A DNA stretch of 64,000 nucleotides from Nocardia camponoti. GTDB lineage: Bacteria > Actinomycetota > Actinomycetes > Mycobacteriales > Mycobacteriaceae. How positions within the stretch are numbered: position 1 is the first letter of the stretch; every line of letters begins with the position of its first letter. The DNA lies in NCBI RefSeq assembly GCF_014646135.1, contig NZ_BMMW01000006.1, positions 62,001 through 126,000 on the forward strand, written 5' to 3'. The notes beneath the pieces are model-generated. The model saw nothing but the letters and a program-made list of their open reading frames with translations, was not told the origin of the DNA and searched no databases. This document shows positions 51,956 to 63,611 of the stretch, piece after piece. The translations under genes were made by a program, and so were the position numbers.

Positions 51956-52606
51956 ATGATGAAGGAGTCGGGCGTGCTCGAGGTGTTTCTGGTCGATGAC
52001 CACGAGATCGTGCGACGCGGGTTGATCGACCTGTTGGAAGGTGACCCGGAACTCACCGTGATCGGCCAAGCCGGCGGCGTCGCCGAGGCGATGACGCGGA
52101 TTCGCGAAGCCCGCCCCGACGTGGCGGTACTCGACGTGCGACTACCCGACGGCAACGGCATCGAGCTGTGCCGCAATCTGCTGGCCGAATTCGACGACCT
52201 GCACTGTCTGATCCTGACGTCGTTTTCCGACGAGCACGCGATGCTCGACGCCATCCTTGCTGGCGCGAGCGGCTACGTGGTGAAAAACATCGACGGCATG
52301 AAACTGGCCGACGCGATCAAACAGGTGGGGGCTGGGCACTCGCTGCTCGATACCCGCGCTGCCGACGCCCTGCGCGCCCGGCTGCGGCGAAGCGCCGAAC
52401 CGACGGGCGCGCTAGCGGGCTTGACCGACCAGGAACGTCGCCTGCTCGAACTGCTCGGCGAAGGCCTGACCAACCGCCAAATCGCCGCGCGCATGTTCCT
52501 CGCGGAGAAGACGGTGAAGAACTACGTGTCGCGCCTGCTGGCGAAACTGGGGGTGGAACGCCGCACGCAGGCGGCGGTCATGGCCTCGAAACTGCTTGAG
52601 CCGTAA
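51956..52606 (+). CDS. DosR/DevR-like NarL-family response regulator
   Basis: A 216-residue protein from ATG 51956 (a second ATG follows directly). Receiver domain with phospho-acceptor Asp in VAVLDVRLPDG (about residue 60) and a LuxR-type helix-turn-helix near the end (LTDQERRLLELLGEGLTNRQIA, given in part; then LAEKTVKNYVSRLLAKLGV). The GAGDD-like start and LDAILAGASGYVVKNI match DosR of mycobacteria. A GGGAG site is 4-8 bases upstream. It is followed 6 bases later by a convergent HPF-like gene and, further on, by a DosS-like kinase, but is not in an operon with it. Confidence 0.85.
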   Translation: MMKESGVLEVFLVDDHEIVRRGLIDLLEGDPELTVIGQAGGVAEAMTRIREARPDVAVLDVRLPDGNGIELCRNLLAEFDDLHCLILTSFSDEHAMLDAILAGASGYVVKNIDGMKLADAIKQVGAGHSLLDTRAADALRARLRRSAEPTGALAGLTDQERRLLELLGEGLTNRQIAARMFLAEKTVKNYVSRLLAKLGVERRTQAAVMASKLLEP

Positions 52607-52612
52607 GGTGAT

Positions 52613-53404
52613 TCAGCTGGGGACGACGATCGTGAGGTCGCCGTCGTAGCGGCGGTAGAGCAGGTTGCCGCGCCCGGTGTGGGAATCGGTGAAGAACAGG
52701 TAGGCCAGCCCGCCCTTGCACAGCAGGTCGGATGCCTCATCTTCGGCGAGCACCGGCGCGGCGTCTTGAACCACGCTCACCGGCATCGCGCTGGCGGTCA
52801 ACGGCAGGTCGGCGGTGCCGCCAGCCGCGCGCGTGTGGCGCTGACGAGCCAGGTTGACGCCGTGCGGGTCGGCCCAGGTGACGATGGCGTCTTCGCCGGT
52901 GTCGGCGTCGATGAACAGGTACGCGTCGTAATCCATCGCGTCGAGCACGGTCGACGCTTCCAGCGGCGTTCCGGTCATCAGCGAGCAGTCTTTGCGGCGA
53001 ATGATCGAGCGAGTCTCGGTGACGCGCGCGAGCGGACGACGGGCCGGATCGGGCCACGCGCCACGCGATTCCTTGCCAGCGCGACGGGCGAGCTGGCGGT
53101 CTAGCCGCTCGGCGGCGAAGGTGACCGCGAAGCCGCCCGGGCCGGTGACCTGGACGCGGGTCAGGGTGTCGTGGGTACGAATGTTGGCCTGTACCAACGT
53201 GGGTTCGTCGTGACCGTACGGCGCGGTGACGCGCACCCGAGCTGGACTGTCGAGGTGATGGCGGCGCATGACGCGAGTAATCGCGCGTACGGCGCGGGTG
53301 ACGTCTTGGGCAGGCACTTCGCCACGGGTCGTCACGGCCAGCTCAGGGTCGGCCGCGGTCGTCCAGTGTTGGGTCATCGACAACGAATTCATCTCTTGCC
53401 CCAC
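52613..53404 (-). CDS. Ribosome-hibernation-like protein with S30EA C-terminal domains (HPF/Rv0079-like)
   Basis: A 263-residue protein. The first 120 residues resemble an HPF/S30AE-type N-terminal fold. Two C-terminal repeats follow: YDAYLFIDADTGEDAIVTWAD and LAYLFFTDSHTGRGNLLYRRYDGD, the S30EA ribosomal-C dimerisation repeat. In M. tuberculosis the DosR-regulon gene Rv0079 encodes such a protein. The start at GTG 53404 is uncertain; ATG 53392 is possible. It is divergent from the DosS-like gene over a promoter with a DosR-like box. Confidence 0.8.
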   Translation of the reverse strand: MGQEMNSLSMTQHWTTAADPELAVTTRGEVPAQDVTRAVRAITRVMRRHHLDSPARVRVTAPYGHDEPTLVQANIRTHDTLTRVQVTGPGGFAVTFAAERLDRQLARRAGKESRGAWPDPARRPLARVTETRSIIRRKDCSLMTGTPLEASTVLDAMDYDAYLFIDADTGEDAIVTWADPHGVNLARQRHTRAAGGTADLPLTASAMPVSVVQDAAPVLAEDEASDLLCKGGLAYLFFTDSHTGRGNLLYRRYDGDLTIVVPS

Positions 53405-53456
53405 TTCTCGATCCCTTTTCCTGGTGCCCTATGCCACCACTCAACGGTCTGGCAGT

Positions 53457-53476
53457 GAAGGGCCGAAAGTCCTCAG
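53457..53476. promoter_or_regulatory. DosR-like box between HPF-like and DosS-like genes
   Basis: The stretch GGGCCGAAAGTCCTCA (53460-53475) matches the mycobacterial DosR consensus TTSGGGACTWWAGTCCCSAA at 13 of 16 core positions. It lies 53 bases before the HPF-like gene start and 59 bases before the kinase start and could serve both. Confidence 0.6.
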
Positions 53477-53534
53477 TGCGGACTAGACTTTCTAAGGTCA
53501 GGTCCCAAGGCGGAACGGCGAGAAGGACTTTGCG

Positions 53535-55454
53535 GTGGGCGAACAGATGCGAGAGGCGGCCGACGCCAGGCATCCGGTGGCCCATGCGCGTTCGCAGCAC
53601 CAGTTGCGTTCGCTGCTGGGGGAAGTGTCGGATCGGGTGGAATCGATCATCGGTTCGCGTGCGCGCATGGACGGTCTTGTTGAGGCCATGCTCACCATTA
53701 CCGCAGGTCTAGACCTTGACGAGACGCTGCGCACCATCGTGCGCACCGGGATGGATCTGGTCAACGCGCGGTATGGGGCGCTCGCGGTGCGCGGGCACAA
53801 TCAGCATGTCGGACAGCTCATTGACGAGGGCCTGTCCGAGCAAGAGCGCGCGCAAATTTTGGGCGATCCTGAGGGACATGGCGTTTTGGGCGCGGTGATT
53901 TCGGATAAGGGCGCGGCGCTACGCCTTGACGATCTCACCGCCCACGCCACCTTCGAAGGGTTCCCGCCCGGTCATCCGCCGATGCACAGCTTCCTCGGGG
54001 TGCCGGTTCGTATCCGCGACACAGTTTTTGGCAGCCTCTATCTCACCGAGAAATCCGACGGGCAACCGTTCAGCGAAGAAGATGAGGCGCTGGTCATGGC
54101 GCTCGCCGCCGCCGCTGGCATCGCCGTCGACAACGCGATTCTCTATGAGCAGGCACGCACGCGGCAGGCGTGGATCGAGGCGACGCGCGATATCGCGACG
54201 GAGTTCTTGGCGGGCACCGAATCCGATCGCGTGCTCGCGCATGTGGTCGACCACGCACGCGGGCTTACCGGCTCCTACCAGGCGTTTCTCGCTTCGGTGC
54301 CGGTTCCCGACGAGGCGCCGGGCGAGGTCAGCGAACTCGTCATCACGCAGTGGACGGGCCCGGATGCTGGCCAGGATTGGCAGACGGTCCCGATCGCGGG
54401 CACCGCGTTGGGCGACGCGTTTAGCCGTCGTACTCCCCTACGTTTCGACGACGCGTCCAAGATCGACCTTGGCGTCGATTTGCCGACCACCGACGAATTG
54501 CCCGGTGCTGGGCCAGCTTTGGTGCTTCCACTCTGCACCCCCGACGCCACGCTTGGCGTGCTCGTCACCATTCGGCCGCCCGGTTTCGCGCCCTATTCCG
54601 ACGAGATGCTCGACCTCACCGCCGCGTTTTGCGACCAGGCCGCGCTCGCGGTCCGCCTCGCCGACGCGCAACGTCGCGTGCGAGAACTCGACATCGTCGC
54701 CGACCGCGACCGCATCGCCCGCGACCTGCACGACCACGTGATTCAACGCCTGTTCGCGATCGGTCTCACTGTTCAGGCCACACTGCCTAAAGCGGTGGTG
54801 CCCGAAGTGCGGCAACGACTTTCGACAACGATCATGGACCTGCAAGAGGTGGTCCAAGAGATCCGCGGCTCGATTTTCGACCTGCACGCCAGCGGCGCGG
54901 GTAGCGATGTCGGGCTGCAGCAACGCCTTGAGCTGGCGATTCGTCGCCAGACCGCCGATATCGCGTTACGGGCGACCATTCAGGTCTCCGGCCCACTTTC
55001 GGTGGTCGATGCCGCGCTGGCCGACCACGCGGAAGCCGTCGTCCGCGAAGCGGTTTCGAACGCGGTGCGGCACTCCGGTGCCGACAATGTCGCGATTATG
55101 GTCGAAGTCGCCAACGACCTGGTGATTTCGGTGTGCGACAACGGCTGGGGCATCCCCAACCACGTCATTCGCAGCGGGCTGAACAACTTGGAGCAGCGCG
55201 CCCAGGAGTTGGGCGGGTCATTTTTCATCGGCCCCGCCGAACGCGCCGACGACGAAGACCATCCAGGCACCTGCTTGCGCTGGGCGGTGCCGCTCCCCCC
55301 CGACGTCGCGAGCGCGACGGGAGCAATCCCGGTCGTGTCGACAACGCCGTATGACCTGGGCTGTCCGCCGCGCGAGCCAGCCGCGCCATCGATCGCCCTC
55401 GGCAGCGGATATGCCCTAGCCGGCGGCCCGCTGGATTCGGGCGAGAGCGACTGA
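53535..55454 (+). CDS. DosS/DosT-like GAF-domain sensor histidine kinase
   Basis: A 639-residue protein. GAF domain 1 (about 55-200) contains GFPPGHPPMHSFLGVPVRI; His147 falls at the position of the haem ligand His147 of mycobacterial DosT. GAF domain 2 (about 225-385) follows. The kinase part has the HisKA_3 helix RIARDLHDHVIQRLFAIGL with the phospho-accepting His, the N-box EAVSNAVRHSG and the ATP lid DNGWGIP. No membrane segment. By analogy it senses O2, NO or CO through haem and phosphorylates the DosR-like regulator encoded 1.6 kb away. The final 65 residues are disordered. Confidence 0.9.
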   Translation: MGEQMREAADARHPVAHARSQHQLRSLLGEVSDRVESIIGSRARMDGLVEAMLTITAGLDLDETLRTIVRTGMDLVNARYGALAVRGHNQHVGQLIDEGLSEQERAQILGDPEGHGVLGAVISDKGAALRLDDLTAHATFEGFPPGHPPMHSFLGVPVRIRDTVFGSLYLTEKSDGQPFSEEDEALVMALAAAAGIAVDNAILYEQARTRQAWIEATRDIATEFLAGTESDRVLAHVVDHARGLTGSYQAFLASVPVPDEAPGEVSELVITQWTGPDAGQDWQTVPIAGTALGDAFSRRTPLRFDDASKIDLGVDLPTTDELPGAGPALVLPLCTPDATLGVLVTIRPPGFAPYSDEMLDLTAAFCDQAALAVRLADAQRRVRELDIVADRDRIARDLHDHVIQRLFAIGLTVQATLPKAVVPEVRQRLSTTIMDLQEVVQEIRGSIFDLHASGAGSDVGLQQRLELAIRRQTADIALRATIQVSGPLSVVDAALADHAEAVVREAVSNAVRHSGADNVAIMVEVANDLVISVCDNGWGIPNHVIRSGLNNLEQRAQELGGSFFIGPAERADDEDHPGTCLRWAVPLPPDVASATGAIPVVSTTPYDLGCPPREPAAPSIALGSGYALAGGPLDSGESD

Positions 55455-55551
55455 GCCGGGCTGGCACCTAGAATCGAAACGGTGCCGACTCCCGTTGGCC
55501 ACCAGAATCCCGAGCAGATGTCCCTGCCAGGCCGAGATCGGGGGTAGTGCG

Positions 55552-56868
55552 GTGAGCGCGAGACGCGACGACGAGGCGACCGCCGAGCAGCTGGCGCGAC
55601 GCTATCGGTTACTCATCGAGCACTCGCCCGACGCGATCTGTGTGCATGTGGGCGGCACGATCGTCTTAGCCAACCCCGCGCTCGTTCGTTTACTCGGTGC
55701 GCGCTCCGAGCGCGACCTGCTCGGCCTCAGTATCACGACATTCGTGCACCCCGGCTCGGTCGACGCGATGGTGGAACGCATCGCCGGACTGACCCAGAGC
55801 GGCATCGCGACCAAGCCAACCGAGATGGACCTGGTTGGGCTCGACGGCCGAACTGTGCCGGTCGAGTCGGTTTCGGTGCTCACCGAATGGCAAGGCGAGT
55901 TCGCCTACCAGGTTGTTCTCCGTGATCTTTCCGCGCAGCGGGCGGCCGAGGCGGCGGTCACGCGGGCGGAAGCGTTCTTCAGCTCGGTCGTTGACCAGCT
56001 TGAAGAGGGCGTGCTTGTCGTCGATCAGTCGGGGCGACTTGAGTCGCTGAACCCGGCCGGCGTGCGGATTCTTGGGCTCACGGACGCGGGGCAGGTGCTT
56101 GGCCGCCACATGGACGACCTGCCCGTCACGATGGTCAACCTCGACGGTGAACCGCTGCGCGCCGGACAGCATCCGATGGCTCATACGCTCGCGAGCGGCG
56201 AGCCAGTCACCAGTTACGTTTTCGGCGTGGTTCGCCCGGATGAGTCCATCGCGTGGCTGGCGTGCAATTGCCGATTGCTGCACCCCGACAGCGGCAGTTC
56301 GGCGGGCGTTTCGTCGTTCGCTGACGTCACTGAGCATCGGTCGAACCGCAAGCAGTTGGAATATCAGGCGACCCACGACGCCCTGACGGGGTTGGCGAAC
56401 CGGTCGCTCGTCCTGTCGGAATTGGACGCGGCGCTGGCCGACGATGGTGGGCGCGGCATCGCGACGGTCCTATTCATCGACCTCGACGGTTTCAAGATCA
56501 TCAACGACACCCTCGGCCACGCGGTTGGCGACCTGGTTCTGCGCGAAATCGCGAAGCGCCTACAAGAGTCACTACGCACTGAGGACCTCGTTGGCCGCCT
56601 CGGCGGCGACGAATTTCTCGTGCTGCTCGCTGGTCACCCCGATGTCGAAGACGTGCCCGCTGTCGTCGAACGCTTGCGCGCGACGATCGGCGAACCGGTT
56701 TTCGCCCACGGCCACCGCTTGGAAGTCACGGGCTCGATCGGCGTCGCCGAATTGGGCCCAGGCGAAGACCGTTCGGCCGAAGCGGTCCTACACGCCGCCG
56801 ACCTGGCGATGTACCGCAACAAACCGCAGCACCGCGAGGGCGGCATCCGCCGAGCTGCGACGCCGTAA
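55552..56868 (+). CDS. PAS-domain diguanylate cyclase
   Basis: A 438-residue protein from GTG 55552, preferred over a longer frame because of a GGGGG ribosome site 8 bases upstream. Two PAS domains (about 20-125 and 145-265: IEHSPDAICVHVGGTIVLAN, in part, and FFSSVVDQLEEGVLVVDQSG) are followed by a GGDEF domain with RLGGDEFLVLLAG and FIDLDGFKIINDTLGH, intact catalytic residues for c-di-GMP synthesis from two GTP. No EAL or HD-GYP domain is attached, and no RxxD inhibitory site is evident. It lies 97 bases after the DosS-like gene on the same strand and may be co-transcribed with it. Confidence 0.9.
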   Translation: MSARRDDEATAEQLARRYRLLIEHSPDAICVHVGGTIVLANPALVRLLGARSERDLLGLSITTFVHPGSVDAMVERIAGLTQSGIATKPTEMDLVGLDGRTVPVESVSVLTEWQGEFAYQVVLRDLSAQRAAEAAVTRAEAFFSSVVDQLEEGVLVVDQSGRLESLNPAGVRILGLTDAGQVLGRHMDDLPVTMVNLDGEPLRAGQHPMAHTLASGEPVTSYVFGVVRPDESIAWLACNCRLLHPDSGSSAGVSSFADVTEHRSNRKQLEYQATHDALTGLANRSLVLSELDAALADDGGRGIATVLFIDLDGFKIINDTLGHAVGDLVLREIAKRLQESLRTEDLVGRLGGDEFLVLLAGHPDVEDVPAVVERLRATIGEPVFAHGHRLEVTGSIGVAELGPGEDRSAEAVLHAADLAMYRNKPQHREGGIRRAATP

Positions 56869-56953
56869 TCGGCCGTGAACATTTCCAGCCCGTGTTCGCT
56901 GACGAGTAGACTCGACAACTTGAGTTCTCACCGCGGTGACAAGGAGTCCTGTT

Positions 56954-59227
56954 TTGCCCGACCGCCTCGCTCACGCGCGTAGCCGCGAGATCGAAACCGA
57001 GCAAGAGCGCCTGTCGCTGCTGTACGACCGGCTCGACGGGATGCGCGATTACGCGCGGAATCGGCTCAAAACGGTGCTGCTCGACACCGGCGGCACCCCG
57101 CAGGCCCGGTCTGAGCGCGAGTCGTTCACTCAGCTTTACAGCGAGGACCTGTCGAAATACGACGCCGCCGAACACGGCCTGTGCTTCGGTCGCATCGATC
57201 TTGACGGCGAGACTCCAGAGACGCGCTACATCGGTCGCCTCGGCATCCTCGACGAGGACAACGACTACGAGCCGCTGTTGCTCGACTGGCGAGCGCCGCT
57301 CGCGCGCCCGTTCTACCTCGCGACCACCGCGAACCCCGAAGACGTGACCCGTCGGCGCCACATCCGCTCGCGCAATCGGGCGGTCACCGCGATCAACGAC
57401 GAATTCCTCGACCTCGACACCGCGCGACGCGAAGGCGCGACCGGGTCCGACGACGGCGTTGGCGGCGAATCCGCGCTGCTCACCGCGCTCAATGCCGCCC
57501 GCACCGGGCACATGAACGACATCGTCGAGACGATTCAAAGCGAGCAGGACGCGATCATTCGCTCCGAACACAAGAGCGTCCTCGTCGTCCAAGGGGGGCC
57601 GGGCACGGGCAAAACGGCCGTGGCACTGCATCGCGCGGCCTACCTGCTCTACACCTATCGCCAACAACTCGCCAAGAGCGGTGTGCTCATCATTGGCCCG
57701 AACGCCACGTTCCTCGACTACATCGGCCAGGTTTTGCCGTCGCTCGGCGAGACGGGCGTGCTGCTGTCGACCATCGGCGACCTCTACCCCGGCGTGAAAG
57801 CGGTCCGCGAAGACACCCTGCGCGCGGGCGAGGTCAAGGGTTCGCTGCGGATGATCGAGGTGCTCAAGCAGGCGGTGCGCGACCGGCAAGCGGTCCCGTC
57901 GACGCCGGTCGAGCTCACCTTCGACGGTTATCCGATGCGCCTCGATCGCAAAATCGCGACCCGTGCGCGTGGGCGGGCGCGCTCGTCGCGGCGTCCGCAT
58001 AACCTCGCGCGACCGATCTTCGCGTCGTCGGTGATCGAAGCGCTCACCGAACAGATCGCGGCGACAATGGGTGCCGACCTGTCGGGCGGCAAAAGCCTGC
58101 TCTCCCAAGCCGACCTCACCGAAATCAGCGATGAGATGCGCGCCGACCCGCACGTCCAGGCCGCGATCAGCAACCTGTGGCCGATCCTGTCGCCGCAGGA
58201 CGTACTCGCTGACCTCCTCGCCGACCCGGCCGCTCTCGATCGGGCGGCGAGTTCGCTGAGTGCCGAAGAACGCGCCGAACTTGTCCGTTCCGACGACGGC
58301 ACCTTCTCCGCCGCCGACGCTCCCCTGCTCGATGAGCTCGCCGAACTGCTCGGCGTTGACGATTCCGAGGAACGCGAGCGGGCCCGTCGCCGGTGGCGTG
58401 CGCAACTCGCCGAAGCCCAGGATGCCCTCGACATCCTCACCGGCTCAGCGCCACAGGACATCGAGGACGAACTCGACCCGGAAATCCTGATGGCATACGA
58501 CCTCATTGACGCGTCGCAACTCGCGCAACGTCAGCAGTTCGGCACCCGCCAGACCACTGCGGAACGCGCGGCAGGCGACCGCACGTGGACCTACGGGCAC
58601 GTGATTATCGATGAGGCGCAAGAACTTTCGGAGATGGCATGGCGAATGGTGATGCGGCGCATCCCGAATCGCTGGATCACCGTTGTTGGCGACGTCGCCC
58701 AGACGGGCGACCCGGCGGGCACGTCGTCGTGGCAGGACGTGCTCGAGCCGTATGTCGCGAAGCGGTGGAAGCGCACCGAGCTGTCGGTGAACTACCGCAC
58801 GCCCGCCGAGATCATGGCCATCGCCGCCGACGTACTCAAGGCGATCGACCCGTCGGCGGAAGCGCCGCGTTCAGTGCGGGAAACCGGGAATGTGCCACGA
58901 GCACACCAGGTTTCGGCCGACAAGCTGCGCGATGAAGTCGCCAAACTGGTCGAAGAACAGCAGGGCCCCGGTACGAGCGCGGTACTCGCGCCCGCCGCCC
59001 TCATTGAACAGCTCACGCCGCTGGCGGGTGAGTCGGTGAGCGTGCTCACGACCCACGATGCCAAGGGCCTGGAATTCGACCGCGTGTATCTCGTTGAGCC
59101 GCAAGAGGTTATCGCCGAATCGCCGCGTGGCCTCAACGACCTGTACGTGGCGCTCACGCGTGCGACCCAGCACCTCGCTGTGGTCCACAGCGAGCCGCTG
59201 CCTGAGGTGCTGTCGGCACTGGCATAG
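56954..59227 (+). CDS. HelR/HelD-type RNA-polymerase-associated ATPase (UvrD-like)
   Basis: A 757-residue protein. The start is TTG 56954, with AAGGAG 7 bases upstream; the frame also opens at GTG 56936. An N-terminal coiled coil (DRLAHARSREIETEQERLSL) is followed by Walker A GGPGTGKTA, motif II DEAQE, and motifs VNYRTP and THDAKGLEF. This is the HelD family, which enters the RNA polymerase primary and secondary channels to release stalled enzyme; in some actinobacteria HelR displaces rifampicin. It ends 5 bases before a shared terminator with the universal stress gene. Confidence 0.9.
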   Translation: MPDRLAHARSREIETEQERLSLLYDRLDGMRDYARNRLKTVLLDTGGTPQARSERESFTQLYSEDLSKYDAAEHGLCFGRIDLDGETPETRYIGRLGILDEDNDYEPLLLDWRAPLARPFYLATTANPEDVTRRRHIRSRNRAVTAINDEFLDLDTARREGATGSDDGVGGESALLTALNAARTGHMNDIVETIQSEQDAIIRSEHKSVLVVQGGPGTGKTAVALHRAAYLLYTYRQQLAKSGVLIIGPNATFLDYIGQVLPSLGETGVLLSTIGDLYPGVKAVREDTLRAGEVKGSLRMIEVLKQAVRDRQAVPSTPVELTFDGYPMRLDRKIATRARGRARSSRRPHNLARPIFASSVIEALTEQIAATMGADLSGGKSLLSQADLTEISDEMRADPHVQAAISNLWPILSPQDVLADLLADPAALDRAASSLSAEERAELVRSDDGTFSAADAPLLDELAELLGVDDSEERERARRRWRAQLAEAQDALDILTGSAPQDIEDELDPEILMAYDLIDASQLAQRQQFGTRQTTAERAAGDRTWTYGHVIIDEAQELSEMAWRMVMRRIPNRWITVVGDVAQTGDPAGTSSWQDVLEPYVAKRWKRTELSVNYRTPAEIMAIAADVLKAIDPSAEAPRSVRETGNVPRAHQVSADKLRDEVAKLVEEQQGPGTSAVLAPAALIEQLTPLAGESVSVLTTHDAKGLEFDRVYLVEPQEVIAESPRGLNDLYVALTRATQHLAVVHSEPLPEVLSALA

Positions 59228-59232
59228 GACGG

Positions 59233-59268
59233 AAAAGACCTCGGAACCTGGTGGCTCCGAGGTCTTTT
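59233..59268. terminator. Bidirectional terminator between HelR and universal stress genes
   Basis: A 13-bp perfect stem (AAAAGACCTCGGA at 59233-59245 with TCCGAGGTCTTTT at 59256-59268), flanked by A on one side and T on the other, serves the two convergent genes. Confidence 0.93.
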
Positions 59269-59281
59269 CGCGAGTGCGGTG

Positions 59282-59734
59282 TTAGCGCACCGTGTGCACG
59301 ATCAGCACGTCCGAACGCGACTTGCGCGCCACGTCCGACGGCACCGAGCCGAGCAGACGGCCGGTGAGCGTGTTGAGCCCACGGTTACCGACGACGAGCA
59401 GGTCGGCGTCGACGTCAACGACGAGCTGCAACAGCGACTCGACCGGCTCGCCAACGATCGGGCGCTCCACGATGTTCTTCGCGCCAGCGGCGATCGCCCG
59501 CTCCTTCGCGGTGTGCAGGATCTCGGTGGTTGGCGCGGAGCCACGCACCTGGTAGGCCTCGTCCTTGAGCACATCGGCGGCGGCAGCGACATCGCGATCA
59601 TCGGTCGGGTAGTACGCGCACGCCAACACGAGGGTTGCGTCCGCGTCCCCGGCGAGCGCCGCGGCCTTCTCCACCGCGACGTACGACGAATCCGAGCCGT
59701 CGGTACCGACGACAATGGTCCGGTAGGCGGTCAT
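59282..59734 (-). CDS. Universal stress protein (UspA family)
   Basis: A 150-residue protein from ATG 59734, preceded by GGAGGAGA. It begins TIVVGTDGSDSSY and has the ATP-binding motif G-x2-G-x9-G-S/T in LLVVGNRGLNTLTGRLLGS, then VPSDVARKSRSDVLIV. Members of this group bind ATP and are often part of DosR-type dormancy regulons in mycobacteria, so proximity to the Dos-like genes fits. It is convergent with HelR. Confidence 0.92.
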   Translation of the reverse strand: MTAYRTIVVGTDGSDSSYVAVEKAAALAGDADATLVLACAYYPTDDRDVAAAADVLKDEAYQVRGSAPTTEILHTAKERAIAAGAKNIVERPIVGEPVESLLQLVVDVDADLLVVGNRGLNTLTGRLLGSVPSDVARKSRSDVLIVHTVR

Positions 59735-60006
59735 CTCTCCTCCAACTAGTCGGTGCGGCATCGAGCACCCGGGAATCGAGCGTCAACGCGGCAATTGGCT
59801 CGACCCTAGCGGCAAAACCGGCGGATTTATCAGAAATTGCAACAGATCACATCGTGAGTGTTGAGGTGAGCGAAGCACCCGAACGCCCTGGTACTGGGGC
59901 AATCCCACCTCGCGGCCGACAAACTGTGGCCGATCACAACATTAGAGATGCGTTCGCCGCGTTGGGATCTGACTCACATCTACTGGCGGACGGTGGCCGC
60001 ATCGCC

Positions 60007-60819
60007 TCAGCCGCGCGCCCTTCGCGCGTACTCGGCAGGCGCACACCCGATTTCCCTCGTGAACTCACGCGTGAAGTGCGCTTGGTCGAAGTAGCCGAGG
60101 TCGAAGGCGAGCGCGGCTAAGTCGGGCGTCGCGTCGCGCGCGAGGCGGTCGGTCGCGTCTTGGAGTCGAAACCGGCGCAGCACCCATTTCGGCCCGGCCC
60201 CAACGTACCGCCGAAACAGGCGCTGCATCGTGCGCACGGGCACGTCGAACGCTTCGGTGACTTGGTCGACGCGGGTGAGCTCGGGATCGTCGGCCATCGC
60301 GCGGACGATCGCCGAAACAAGCGCGTAGTGCGGATCGACGACCCGAGACCGTCCGGCGAAAAATTCTTCAACGAGGTCGCACCTACGGCCGTCGTCGGAT
60401 TCGGCCGCAACCGCTTCCGCCAGTCTTTCAGCGCCCGGCACGACATCGGCAAGCGGCGCGTGGGTGTCACGCAACGACCCCACATCGACGCCGGTGAACG
60501 CGCCAAAACCACCGGGTCGGAACAGGATGCCGAACGTCTCCCCCACGTCGCTGAGCTCACGCACATACTTCCGCGTCGTGACGCCATTGACGAAAGCCCC
60601 TGTGCGCGTTGATGTTTGCTCGAAGGTGATGTTCACGCACGGATAGGAAAGCACTTCGGCGTGATAAGCGGGCCGCCCACGCAAGTCCCAGCGCACGATC
60701 CAATACCAGCTCACGACGTCGGCGAGCGCTTCCCCAACTGGCAATCGTGCGAGCGAGCGATGCTCGGCCTGCACCCGCGCATGCAGGATGCCTTTGTCGC
60801 TGGCCGGATCAAATCTCAC
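60007..60819 (-). CDS. AraC-family regulator with DUF6597-type N-terminal domain
   Basis: A 270-residue protein. The N-terminal beta-rich part (LADVVSWYWIVRWDLRG, SYPCVNITFEQ, FGILFRPGGFGAF) is the DUF6597 sensor; the C-terminal 110 residues have two AraC helix-turn-helices ending LGYFDQAHFTREFTREIG. It is divergent from a VOC-domain gene over a 53-bp gap, which suggests it controls it. Signal unknown. Confidence 0.88.
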   Translation of the reverse strand: MRFDPASDKGILHARVQAEHRSLARLPVGEALADVVSWYWIVRWDLRGRPAYHAEVLSYPCVNITFEQTSTRTGAFVNGVTTRKYVRELSDVGETFGILFRPGGFGAFTGVDVGSLRDTHAPLADVVPGAERLAEAVAAESDDGRRCDLVEEFFAGRSRVVDPHYALVSAIVRAMADDPELTRVDQVTEAFDVPVRTMQRLFRRYVGAGPKWVLRRFRLQDATDRLARDATPDLAALAFDLGYFDQAHFTREFTREIGCAPAEYARRARG

Positions 60820-60872
60820 CGCTGTCGCTTTCTTCCAAGACGGGCCATCTCGGCACTAGCAGGATCGAACAC

Positions 60873-61340
60873 ATGAGCGAAACCCTCTCCCCGATTCCCG
60901 ACGGCTACCACTCCATCACGTGTTTTCTCGTCGTACCCGACGGCAACGCCGCCATCGACTTCTACACCGAGGTTTTTGGCGCGAAAGTGCTGAGCCGGGC
61001 CGACCTGCCTGACGGCCAACCCGCCCACGCCGAACTGTTGATTGGCGACTCGACCGTGCAGCTCGGCATGCCGATCCCCGCCAACAACCTCGCCGCGCCA
61101 GGCGAAACCCTGCATACCTCGATCGTGCACTACTGCCCTGATGCCGACGCCGTGATCGCCCGCGCGAAGGCCAACGGCGCACGCACTGCCGAAGAACCGG
61201 CCACGTTTGTAACCGGCGACCGCTTCGGCGTGGTGATCGACCCGTTCGGGCATCGCTGGGCCGTCCTCACCCGCGTCGAAGACATCTCGCGCGAAGAGGC
61301 CGACCGACGCGTCCAGGCATGGATGGCCGAGCAGAGCTAG
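60873..61340 (+). CDS. VOC-family (glyoxalase/PhnB-like) protein
   Basis: A 155-residue protein from ATG 60873. The beta-alpha-beta-beta-beta repeat HSITCFLVVPDGNAAIDFYTEVFGAKVLSR (in part), LLIGDSTVQLG and GVVIDPFGHRWAVLTR marks the PhnB/glyoxalase-bleomycin-resistance superfamily. Substrate unknown. It is probably regulated by the adjacent divergent AraC gene and ends 5 bases before the uvrB stop on the other strand. Confidence 0.88.
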   Translation: MSETLSPIPDGYHSITCFLVVPDGNAAIDFYTEVFGAKVLSRADLPDGQPAHAELLIGDSTVQLGMPIPANNLAAPGETLHTSIVHYCPDADAVIARAKANGARTAEEPATFVTGDRFGVVIDPFGHRWAVLTRVEDISREEADRRVQAWMAEQS

Positions 61341-61345
61341 CCCGC

Positions 61346-63532
<2,187 letters not shown>

Positions 63533-63611
63533 GGAAACAAGCTTAGGCGCGACCACCGACAAGTTTCGGTGCCGAGCGCGACGCCCCCGCATGACGGTAG
63601 ATTCTGCGACC

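Noticed and set aside
56869..56953. Rifampicin-associated element upstream of HelR
   Set aside because: No match to the GC-rich palindrome expected of that element was seen; only short inverted repeats are present.
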